Source: a virus. Taken from it: DNA of 36,421 nt. A program made the position numbers and the translations under genes. Positions within the stretch are counted from its first letter, which is position 1, and every line of letters begins with the position of its first letter. The DNA is taken from positions 1 to 36,421 of IMG/VR virus record IMGVR_UViG_3300022934_000069. The stretch is one strand, 5' to 3'. Of this stretch, positions 1 through 6,246 are shown in pieces. The notes under the pieces are model-generated. The model ran no database searches. It worked only from the letters and a program-made list of their open reading frames with translations, and had not been told where the DNA came from.

Positions 1-145
1 CACGAATAATCGTGTGGGCATTGGCACGACCAGTCCTTCTGCCACCTTAGAAGTAAATGCGGGTGGTGCTACGACTATTAAAAACCTCAACACCCTTTGG
101 ACTGGCTCCGGCACAAGTTCTTATTTTGACACCGATGGCATTTTT
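1..145. repeat. Terminal overlap, left copy (matches 36277-36421)
   Basis: This stretch matches the last 145 bases of the window with three differences, at positions 16 (G versus A), 19 (C versus T) and 20 (A versus G). Positions 21-145 are identical. The offset of 36,276 is divisible by three, so the tail-fibre frame is kept across the join. The simplest reading is a circular or circularly permuted genome of 36,276 bp. A true direct terminal repeat or population variation in the tail fibre would also fit. Confidence 0.85.
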
Positions 146-1111
146 TCATTTAGAAGCGCCAACGCCTATGAACGCATGCGGATCGACGCCGCTGGCAACG
201 TAGGCATCGGCACGACTTCGCCAACACAAGAACTGCATGTCCAAGCAGGGACTGGACTTGAGGCGGACATCCGCCTTTCTGGTAATGCTGGCGCATCAAG
301 CTACTTGGACCTTTTCCACAACGCTACTGCCGCTGGCGTGTGGAACGCTTCCAACACATCGCTTCAGTTTGGAACCAACGCCTCTGAACGCATGCGCATC
401 ACCAACAGCGGCAACGTAGGCATTGGCACGACCAGTCCAGCCACAGAGCTTGACGTCGCAGGCACCGTCAGAGCCTATGACCTTACCGTAGCAGACGGTA
501 CAAGGGGGCAGCTCAACGTACACAGCCCGTCCTACAATATCCAAGGCGGCACCAACTACGGGGACATGCGCTTCAACGCTCCTCGGTTCCGGTTTTACGA
601 GGACGGCACAGACCTCCGCCTGAACATCGACAACGGCGACATCAGCTTCTACGGGGACACTGGCACGACAGCCAAGTTCTTCTGGGATGCGAGTGAAGAG
701 GCATTGATGTTGAATGCAACAACTCGTATGGCCTCTGAAACACTGACTGTGAACGGCACATTTACCACGGGTGGCGGGACCGCCGCAGCACCGGGGTGGG
801 CGTTTAGAGCCGATGCAAACACAGGAATTTTTCGATCTGGTAGTCAGAGCATTGGCATCTCAACCAATGGCTCCGAACGCATGCGCATCACCAGCAGCGG
901 CAACGTAGGCATTGGCACGACCACCCCAGACACAGCACTCGACGTAACCGGAACCGTCACAGCGGACACCTTCTCCTTTGCAAACTGGACCGTCACGGAA
1001 AGCGGCGGCTCCCTGTACTTCGCCACGGGCGGCACCAACAAAATGAAACTAGACGCAAGCGGCAACCTTGATGTTGTCGGAAGTGTCAACGCAAACGCAA
1101 CGATCAGCTAA
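2..1111 (+). CDS. Tail-fibre protein, C-terminal part (continues from 34544 across the join)
   Basis: The frame is open from the first codon at position 2, so this is the 3' part of a gene entering from the left edge. A GTG at 14 is the first possible internal start, but the residues before it (TNNR) match the right-end copy, so it is unlikely to be a true start. The protein is low-complexity and beta-rich, with repeated modules of the type ERMRI..SGNVGIGTTSP, near residues 56-72, 128-144 and 291-307 counted from position 2. Such repeats are common in marine phage tail fibres and fibrous adhesins. Joined to the gene at 34544, the full product would be 947 residues. It presumably forms part of the host-recognition fibre. 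No chaperone or peptidase domain is recognisable at the C-terminus. Confidence 0.8.
   Translation, partial: TNNRVGIGTTSPSATLEVNAGGATTIKNLNTLWTGSGTSSYFDTDGIFSFRSANAYERMRIDAAGNVGIGTTSPTQELHVQAGTGLEADIRLSGNAGASSYLDLFHNATAAGVWNASNTSLQFGTNASERMRITNSGNVGIGTTSPATELDVAGTVRAYDLTVADGTRGQLNVHSPSYNIQGGTNYGDMRFNAPRFRFYEDGTDLRLNIDNGDISFYGDTGTTAKFFWDASEEALMLNATTRMASETLTVNGTFTTGGGTAAAPGWAFRADANTGIFRSGSQSIGISTNGSERMRITSSGNVGIGTTTPDTALDVTGTVTADTFSFANWTVTESGGSLYFATGGTNKMKLDASGNLDVVGSVNANATIS
170..921 (+). repeat. Three dispersed 47-bp repeats in the tail-fibre gene (170-216, 386-432, 875-921)
   Basis: Copies at 386-432 and 875-921 differ at one of 47 positions. The copy at 170-216 is more diverged but keeps both ends. 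All begin GAACGCATGCG and end GGCACGAC, and encode the ERMRI..GNVGIGTT module. A separate 26-bp sequence at 941-966 recurs exactly at 36212-36237. These repeats could drive recombination and domain shuffling, or confuse assembly. Confidence 0.8.
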
Positions 1112-1126
1112 TAGGAGCTTCCGAAG

Positions 1127-3442
1127 ATGGCGATCAAAGTAGCAGGCGTCGATGTAATTAACGACGACCGAGAGTTGGTACTAGCCAAACTCACAGAGAT
1201 TAACGAGACAATCAACGACACAGCCGTAGACGTATTCGTGTACGACACCAGCAAAGACAGCGACGGCGGTGCATGGCGTCACCGGACACAGCACACGTCA
1301 TGGTACAACGAAGCCTCGTCCAACACCCGCAGCAGTCGGGCGGAGTTCCCTGCCGTGGCCGTGATTGTGGCTGAGAGCAGCAAGGTCACGATTTACGACG
1401 GTGATGACCCAGGCCTGCCGATGTGGATGGTGTTTAATGCTGGATTTAAGTATTCACTTCATAATGCTGCACCTATCACTTCTGTTGCAATGAAGAATGG
1501 TGAATTACGAGTTGGCGCGGCTGGTTCTGGAATTGGAAACCTGTCAGAAATCAGCTTTCTTGCAGACAAAAGCGGAATGCGTGTAAACTCAACGGTTTAT
1601 TACTACATTCGGTCTGCACTATCTCAACGAAACACTTCTGTAGCCACAGAAGGAACAATCTCCGCAGGGCTAGTAAACCGTGAAATTAACGACGTAGCAA
1701 TGACGGTCCTGCCCGACGCCCCGACCGACCCTGCGACTGGCTTAGAAATCCCCACGATTGCGGTTGCGACTGACGGTGGGGTGAGTGTGATTAAGGACGA
1801 TGGGACTGTTGTTGACTTGCCCACAAACGGTAACGGGACAGAGTGGGTGGCGTTTAACGACGCAGGCCAACTTGTAACAATGGGGAACTACGCCGACCGA
1901 TGGGTATTGCGAGATGTCCCTACCTCCGATCTAGCAAACATCGAGACAACCCCCATTGCCAATTCCTATCGTCAGTATGGACCCGGTGCAGATCACTTAG
2001 GTATGGTGTCACGAGCAGACAATTACGCCAGTTTTTACGGCAACACGGCGCTCGGTTTGCTGCTTGAGAATGGGGCAGGTTCTACTTTAGGCACCACGTC
2101 TCTCGTTAATCTCACCACCTCCTCCTATGCCACAGGCTGGATGAACGGCGACATCAAGCTGGCGGCGCTAGCGGACACCACTGCGGAGACGTTTGGCGAT
2201 GCTGTATCCGGTGCAACTGTCTCCGACCCGAATGGCGATGGCGTCTATGACGGTGAGCATGTCACGAATGGGGACTTTGCGACGGACACTGATTGGACCA
2301 AAGGCTCTGGCTGGACGATTAGTGGGGGTGTGGCGTCGTTTTCTGGTGGTGGGCTGTCTGGAGACGACCTGATTGTCTATCAAGACGGTAACATCATCAC
2401 AACTGGCTCAATCTATGAGGTAACATATACCGTTTCAGGGCGGACAAGCGGGACCGTGGCGGTATTCCTGCGTGGCAGTTCACCTGCTGTCTACCACAGC
2501 ACAAACGAGACTTTCACTCGGTATCTTGTGGCGGGGTCAAGTTCTCGTGATATTGAGATATTGGCAAACGACAGCTTCGACGGCTCTATAGACAACATCT
2601 CAGTCCGCCTCGCAGACCCCGACCGCAGCGTCAACGGCAAAGGCCTCGGCGTCCACGGCAGCGTCACCAAGACAGCCGTAGCAACCGGGGCTGACGTGGT
2701 GGCCTACAGCGGGTTCAGCAGCAGCAACTATTTGGAACAGCCGTACAACTCGGACCTTGATTTTGGTGCTTACACTGGCACAGCCGGGACGGGTGACTTC
2801 TGTGTGATGGGCTGGGCTAAAGCCAATACAGGCATAGCTGGGTCAGACGTTATTCTTCGACGTAGTGATACTGGCGCTACGGGTGCTAGGTTTGCGATCT
2901 ATCGGTCTGGCTCAACAGGCGATCTCCGATTTGAACTCTACGATGGTTCCAACCTTGCGACTGCAGAAGACGCCACCAATCATCCTACAGAAGTATGGAT
3001 GTTTATATGTGGGGTCTACACTGGGGGGGACACCGCATACCTCTATCGGGACGGTGAACTTGTTGGGAGTGCTGCTGCGTCATCGTTAGGGGATATGGAC
3101 AACACGTCTGCCATTACACGAATTGGACTTGATACGGATGGGACATTACCATTCGCAGGCTCCCTAGCCCTCTGGCGCATCTCCGCCACAGCCCCGACAG
3201 CCGACCAGATCGCCAAAATCTACAACGACGAAAAGGTGCTGTTCCAAGACTCGGCGAAAGCCACCCTGACCGGATCATCAGACGCCGTGACAGCCCTTGC
3301 GCATGACCCTGACACCGACCTCCTGCACGTTGGCACCTCGGGTGGCCGTAGTGTCTTCCAAGGGTTGCGTCGGGTGGACGAAACCGCAACCGCAGTCACA
3401 ACAGCAATCAGTGCCGTTGATGGCCTCGTAGTGGAGCAATAG
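1127..3442 (+). CDS. Tail-fibre/receptor-binding protein with LamG-like domain
   Basis: This 771-residue protein starts at an ATG preceded by AGGAG. Its early part has propeller-like, WD/sialidase-type segments such as IAVATDGGVSVIKDDGT. Around residues 380-500 lies a carbohydrate-binding-like module beginning TNGDF.TDTDW. Residues about 560-705 look like a LamG/concanavalin-type jelly roll (FCVMGWAK, TAYLYRDGELVGS, ITRIGLDTDG, SLALWRIS). The last 60 residues return to a propeller-like repeat (LAHDPDTDLLHVGTSGG). It lies between two other fibre genes, so a role as an adhesin or receptor-binding tail protein is likely. Several internal stretches, for example 1430-1640, are clearly more AT-rich than the neighbours, suggesting domain replacement. 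The exact receptor cannot be inferred. Confidence 0.7.
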   Translation: MAIKVAGVDVINDDRELVLAKLTEINETINDTAVDVFVYDTSKDSDGGAWRHRTQHTSWYNEASSNTRSSRAEFPAVAVIVAESSKVTIYDGDDPGLPMWMVFNAGFKYSLHNAAPITSVAMKNGELRVGAAGSGIGNLSEISFLADKSGMRVNSTVYYYIRSALSQRNTSVATEGTISAGLVNREINDVAMTVLPDAPTDPATGLEIPTIAVATDGGVSVIKDDGTVVDLPTNGNGTEWVAFNDAGQLVTMGNYADRWVLRDVPTSDLANIETTPIANSYRQYGPGADHLGMVSRADNYASFYGNTALGLLLENGAGSTLGTTSLVNLTTSSYATGWMNGDIKLAALADTTAETFGDAVSGATVSDPNGDGVYDGEHVTNGDFATDTDWTKGSGWTISGGVASFSGGGLSGDDLIVYQDGNIITTGSIYEVTYTVSGRTSGTVAVFLRGSSPAVYHSTNETFTRYLVAGSSSRDIEILANDSFDGSIDNISVRLADPDRSVNGKGLGVHGSVTKTAVATGADVVAYSGFSSSNYLEQPYNSDLDFGAYTGTAGTGDFCVMGWAKANTGIAGSDVILRRSDTGATGARFAIYRSGSTGDLRFELYDGSNLATAEDATNHPTEVWMFICGVYTGGDTAYLYRDGELVGSAAASSLGDMDNTSAITRIGLDTDGTLPFAGSLALWRISATAPTADQIAKIYNDEKVLFQDSAKATLTGSSDAVTALAHDPDTDLLHVGTSGGRSVFQGLRRVDETATAVTTAISAVDGLVVEQ

Positions 3443-3444
3443 AC

Positions 3445-4125
3445 ATGACAGTTACGATTAGCAAACCAGCGATAAACCTGCGTGAACAACTGACCGAACT
3501 GAAGGCCACGCAGGGTTACGAGGAACGGCAGTTTTGGTTCGACAATCTGGTGACGAATGGGACGTTTGACACGGATGTCAGTGGGTGGGGTAATGTTGGC
3601 ACTTGGGTTAACGGCTCAGTCGCATGGAACGCTTCCGGTTACGCTGATGTAACTGTCGTTGGGTATCAGGGCGTAGCGCAGGTGATCTCTGGGCTAACTG
3701 TCGGGGCAACCTACTCAATTTCGCTTGAGGTCGTTGATGCATCAACTGACACAGGTAGAGTTTATGTTGGTCTGGCGACAAACCCCGGAACGAGCACTGT
3801 TCTCAACCAGAGCACCTTAGGTGTTGGAACGCACACTTTCTATTTTACTGCGTCCAGCACAAGCCACGCAGTAGGGCTGTCTAATGCGGACGGGAATGGG
3901 TCTGTTGGTTACGACAACGTCTCAGTCTACACCTCAGACGGTACGGACGTAGCATTCGCCATGCCGAAAGGCTGGAAGCCATTGCACGTTTACGACGATG
4001 GCGTGTTGCAGCGAGAAGGCTCAGCCGAAGACTACGAGGTGACGTTTGACGGCTTCAACTACTACGTCAAGCCAACCGTAGCGAACCCCGGCGCACGCAA
4101 CACAGTGATTGGAGTACGAGCATGA
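3445..4125 (+). CDS. Tail-fibre-associated protein with carbohydrate-binding-like module
   Basis: This 226-residue protein starts two bases after the preceding stop. After about 30 residues it carries a module beginning NLVTNGTFDTDVSGW, followed by beta-strands and ending in YDNVSVYT. This is the pattern of CBM-like jelly rolls in phage tail proteins, and it resembles the module near residue 380 of the upstream protein. The last 70 residues (FAMPKGWKPLHVYDDGVLQ) resemble small collar or attachment segments of marine podovirus fibres. Its stop overlaps the next start (ATGA), indicating translational coupling. It is probably a virion tail protein or fibre tip; the function is inferred from position and fold pattern. 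Confidence 0.6.
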   Translation: MTVTISKPAINLREQLTELKATQGYEERQFWFDNLVTNGTFDTDVSGWGNVGTWVNGSVAWNASGYADVTVVGYQGVAQVISGLTVGATYSISLEVVDASTDTGRVYVGLATNPGTSTVLNQSTLGVGTHTFYFTASSTSHAVGLSNADGNGSVGYDNVSVYTSDGTDVAFAMPKGWKPLHVYDDGVLQREGSAEDYEVTFDGFNYYVKPTVANPGARNTVIGVRA

Positions 4126-4673
4126 CCTTATTCGTAACCAAAGGCGACCAGTACCTCACCCCTGTGCAGCTTGAGCAACGGGCGCAGAAATACATTCGTC
4201 GGTCTTGGCCTGACCAGCGCCGTGAAAAGTCCATCCGTCTTGGCGACGGCCAGTTCGACGCTTTCATGGCGACGTTCAGCGCCAACCACGACACGAACAA
4301 GGCGAACAATACGTTCAACTGGCAACTCGCCCAGTATCGCAAGGCCACCGCACGGCTCGACCAGTACGTCTTGGCCGATGGGCGTCCTGAGCTGACCGAA
4401 ATGCAGCCGACAGGCGAGCAGGTCTACAACGAAGAGACAGGCGAAATGGAGGACGTGCTGCACGAAGTCGTAGTGCAGACTGCTGTTGAGCCGCTGCCTG
4501 CAACCGTGGACGTGCTGGTGTACGACGAAAACGACCCAGACGCATCGCCATCCACGCAGACCGTGCCAAACCCCGAGATTGTGCAGGACAACGAGGAACG
4601 GGCCGTTGCGCAGGCTGTGATCGACGGCACGCCGGATGAGGTTAAGACCCTCGAGAATGAGGCCGCGCAATGA
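4122..4673 (+). CDS. Small tail-fibre-linked protein, possible fibre assembly factor
   Basis: This 183-residue product starts at an ATG overlapping the preceding stop. The first 85 residues are charged and predicted mostly helical (QLEQRAQKYIRR). The middle contains an acidic segment (YNEETGEMEDVLHE), and the last 60 residues are acidic and proline-rich. No enzymatic motif is visible, and it has no resemblance to an endolysin. Its place directly after receptor-binding genes and before the lysis cassette suggests a tail-fibre assembly or capping role, but this is positional inference only. Confidence 0.5.
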   Translation: MTLFVTKGDQYLTPVQLEQRAQKYIRRSWPDQRREKSIRLGDGQFDAFMATFSANHDTNKANNTFNWQLAQYRKATARLDQYVLADGRPELTEMQPTGEQVYNEETGEMEDVLHEVVVQTAVEPLPATVDVLVYDENDPDASPSTQTVPNPEIVQDNEERAVAQAVIDGTPDEVKTLENEAAQ

Positions 4674-4903
4674 CCGACGACGAAATCAAAAAGCTGGCCC
4701 GCGAAGTCGTGAACGAGACCCTGCACCGTATGGGCCTCGACCCCGAAGACCCGGAAACCGTGACGGACCTGCACGAACTCAAGGGCCTGCTGGGTGCGTG
4801 GCGTAGTGCCAAACGGACCGCCGGGCAGACCATCACCCGCGTCGTCACCATCGCGCTGCTGTCGGCGCTGGCCGCTGGCGCGTTTATGCAGTTTCGTAAC
4901 TAA
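4670..4903 (+). CDS. Small membrane protein, holin-like or lysis-associated
   Basis: This 77-residue protein overlaps the previous stop (ATGA). The N-terminal 50 residues are hydrophilic and helical (IKKLAREVVNETLHRMGL, then DLHELKGLLGAW). A single hydrophobic segment lies near the C-terminus (ITRVVTIALLSALAAGAFM, residues about 55-73). This layout, with a soluble helix and a C-terminal tail anchor, is common for small proteins just upstream of holins in alphaproteobacterial phages and prophages. It may be a holin partner or antiholin. No catalytic motif is present. Confidence 0.5.
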   Translation: MTDDEIKKLAREVVNETLHRMGLDPEDPETVTDLHELKGLLGAWRSAKRTAGQTITRVVTIALLSALAAGAFMQFRN

Positions 4904-4949
4904 CGACAACCCGCCGGTTCGCCGGTAACATAACCTCGGAGTTATTCCC

Positions 4950-5171
4950 ATGAACGAGACAACGAACCAAACCAAGCCGTGGTGGCAGTCCCGCACCGTA
5001 CTGGGCGTCATTGTGATGGCCGTTTCTGGCGTCGCGTCACAGACCGGCATCGCGGAAGTCACCGCTGCGGACCAGGCCGCCATTGTCGATTGGCTGCTGA
5101 ACGCCGTCGGTATCGGCGCGGCTGGCTTTGCGATTTGGGGGCGCGTGGTCGCGAACCGGCGCATTGGCTAA
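4950..5171 (+). CDS. Putative holin
   Basis: This 73-residue protein starts with a GGAG Shine-Dalgarno nine bases upstream. A short polar N-terminus (NETTNQTKPWWQSRTV) leads into a hydrophobic segment (residues about 15-32), a short polar stretch, and a second hydrophobic segment (residues about 45-64), ending in a basic tail (RVVANRRIG). Two transmembrane helices, small size and position directly before the spanin pair fit a class II-like holin that opens the inner membrane at lysis. Its TAA overlaps the next ATG. Confidence 0.6.
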   Translation: MNETTNQTKPWWQSRTVLGVIVMAVSGVASQTGIAEVTAADQAAIVDWLLNAVGIGAAGFAIWGRVVANRRIG

Positions 5172-5395
5172 TGCAGACCGTCCTACAAATCGTCCGCATC
5201 ATTGTTGGTGCGCTGATCCAGTCGGGGTTGGCGTACCGCAGTGGTCGCCGCGCCGCCGAAAAGGCGCAACGCAAGTCCGACCTGGAGGCCGCTGCTCATG
5301 CCCTGGACGCGAAACACGACGCTGCGTCTGCTGACTTGCTTAGTCGCGACGATCTTATTGAGCAGCTGCGAAACAAAGACCGACTCCGCAAGTGA
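5171..5395 (+). CDS. i-spanin (Rz-like)
   Basis: This 74-residue protein starts at an ATG overlapping the holin stop (TAATG). Residues about 3-22 form an N-terminal membrane anchor (VLQIVRIIVGALIQSGLAY). The rest is a charged, helix- and coiled-coil-prone domain (RRAAEKAQRKSDLEAAAHAL, then LIEQLRNKDRLRK). The gene overlaps an out-of-frame lipoprotein gene starting at 5298, which is the classical nested Rz/Rz1 arrangement. Spanins link inner and outer membranes and disrupt the outer membrane at the end of lysis. The anchor is weakly hydrophobic because it contains an arginine, so the call depends mainly on the pairing. Confidence 0.65.
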   Translation: MQTVLQIVRIIVGALIQSGLAYRSGRRAAEKAQRKSDLEAAAHALDAKHDAASADLLSRDDLIEQLRNKDRLRK

Positions 5396-5528
5396 CCTGC
5401 CACCGCCGTCGCTGTCTGTGGCGTGCGTGGCGTTCGAGCCGATCCCCGGCAGCACAGACGACACAACCGAAACGCTCCGGGCTATCGTAGCCCATAACGC
5501 CGCCTGGGACGCTATTTGCGATGACTGA
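5298..5528 (+). CDS. o-spanin lipoprotein (Rz1-like)
   Basis: This gene lies in the +1 frame relative to the i-spanin, begins inside it and extends past its end. The 76-residue product has a type II signal peptide: basic start (MPWTRNTTLR), hydrophobic core (LLTCLVATIL) and lipobox LSSC with the lipidated cysteine at residue 23. The short mature part contains a proline stretch (DLPPPSLSVAC) and a tail (IVAHNAAWDAIC) resembling Rz1-like proteins of proteobacterial phages. It would sit in the outer membrane facing the i-spanin. A lipoprotein spanin implies a Gram-negative host. Confidence 0.75.
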   Translation: MPWTRNTTLRLLTCLVATILLSSCETKTDSASDLPPPSLSVACVAFEPIPGSTDDTTETLRAIVAHNAAWDAICDD

Positions 5529-5733
5529 CGATGACCTGTACCCCGTGTCCGAAACCGAACACGACGACGACGCAGAAGCGGACTTGATACGCGGAAACAC
5601 CATTGCCGAAATGGTCGAAAACGCCGTGCTGCTGGGGCTGGACCTCGAAATGAACGCCTACATCGGGTCAGAAATGGTCAAAATCACGGTCACAACGTAC
5701 CAAACAGACCAAGATGCGACAGTGATGCACTAG
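5521..5733 (+). CDS. Small acidic protein of unknown function
   Basis: This 70-residue product overlaps the end of the o-spanin gene by eight bases and is the last gene before a strong terminator. The N-terminal 25 residues are very acidic (ETEHDDDAEADL). The rest could form a helix followed by beta-strands (MVKITVTTYQTDQDATVM). No family is recognised. Tight coupling to the spanins suggests expression with the lysis genes. Confidence 0.5.
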   Translation: MTDDDLYPVSETEHDDDAEADLIRGNTIAEMVENAVLLGLDLEMNAYIGSEMVKITVTTYQTDQDATVMH

Positions 5734-5740
5734 GAACGAC

Positions 5741-5778
5741 AAGGGCCGGAGCGTTGCAGCGTCCCGGCCCTTCTCTTT
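5741..5778 (+). terminator. Rho-independent terminator ending the late/lysis operon
   Basis: A stem of AAGGGCCGG (5741-5749) pairs perfectly with CCGGCCCTT (5764-5772), with additional imperfect pairing inside, and is followed by a pyrimidine-rich CTCTTT. It lies eight bases after the stop of the last rightward late gene and before leftward genes. Confidence 0.85.
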
Positions 5779-5812
5779 GGCTTCGCCTACGGTTGTCTAT
5801 GACAGGCCGCGT

Positions 5813-5852
5813 TGAAGTTATGGTGTGCAGCTAAGTGTCTGAAATAACTTCA
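5813..5852. repeat. 9-bp inverted repeat in AT-richer gap, candidate recombination site
   Basis: TGAAGTTAT at 5813-5821 and its exact reverse complement at 5844-5852 are separated by 22 bases. A related AAGTTA occurs again near 5857. The gap between the late terminator and the leftward integrase block is a plausible attP location. The spacer is longer than a typical tyrosine-recombinase core, so this is only a candidate. Confidence 0.35.
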
Positions 5853-5871
5853 TTACAAGTTACCAGACCAA

Positions 5872-6093
5872 TTAACTATGCGCGACGACAAGTCCTGAGT
5901 CGGACACGGCAAACTGTAACTCGCGCTCGCCGTAGGTACGCATCGCAGTAACGAAGGCCAACAGTGTCGGCCGATCAACCGTTCCTCTAAACTCGACCTC
6001 AAAGTAACCGGATTCTTCGTCTAGGACGTGAAAGCCTGCCTGACTGGCTGCGGTTTCTAGGGTCAAGTCGAAACGGTCGATACGCGATTCCAT
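5872..6093 (-). CDS. Small protein of unknown function next to integrase
   Basis: This 73-residue product starts at an ATG preceded by GGGAG about ten bases upstream; a longer frame to 6192 lacks such a site. The protein has mixed alpha/beta character (RIDRFDLTLETAA, then GYFEVEFRGTVDR), with no cysteine cluster, HTH or membrane segment. It lies downstream of the integrase in the same orientation. A recombination directionality factor is possible by position, but nothing in the sequence shows it. Confidence 0.5.
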   Translation of the reverse strand: MESRIDRFDLTLETAASQAGFHVLDEESGYFEVEFRGTVDRPTLLAFVTAMRTYGERELQFAVSDSGLVVAHS

Positions 6094-6134
6094 TATAATT
6101 AACTCCCAATTAGCGCCGCTCGAATTAACGGCTG

Positions 6135-6177
6135 TTGCTGTGTTCCACATAGCGCACCATGCAGCAAGATTTTTTTT
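6135..6177 (+). terminator. Possible weak rightward terminator or T-tract element
   Basis: TTGCTG (6135-6140) can pair with CAGCAA (6162-6167) and is followed by a run of eight T (6170-6177). The loop is long, 21 bases, so the hairpin is weak. It could stop rightward read-through from antisensing the integrase. It might equally be part of an att region. Confidence 0.3.
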
Positions 6178-6246
6178 CAGTATTAATTGCACGTTACAAG
6201 CAGAAACACAGCATTACACGAGAACATTAGAGGAACATATGCACCA

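Noticed and set aside
4128-4670. Minus-strand frame opposite the 183-aa gene
   Set aside because: It covers the same span as the coupled rightward gene and has shadow-frame composition and no promoter or ribosome site.
5813-5852. Resemblance of ATAACTTC arms to loxP
   Set aside because: Only eight bases match and the spacer is 22 bp instead of 8; the integrase also is not Cre-like. The similarity is taken as chance.
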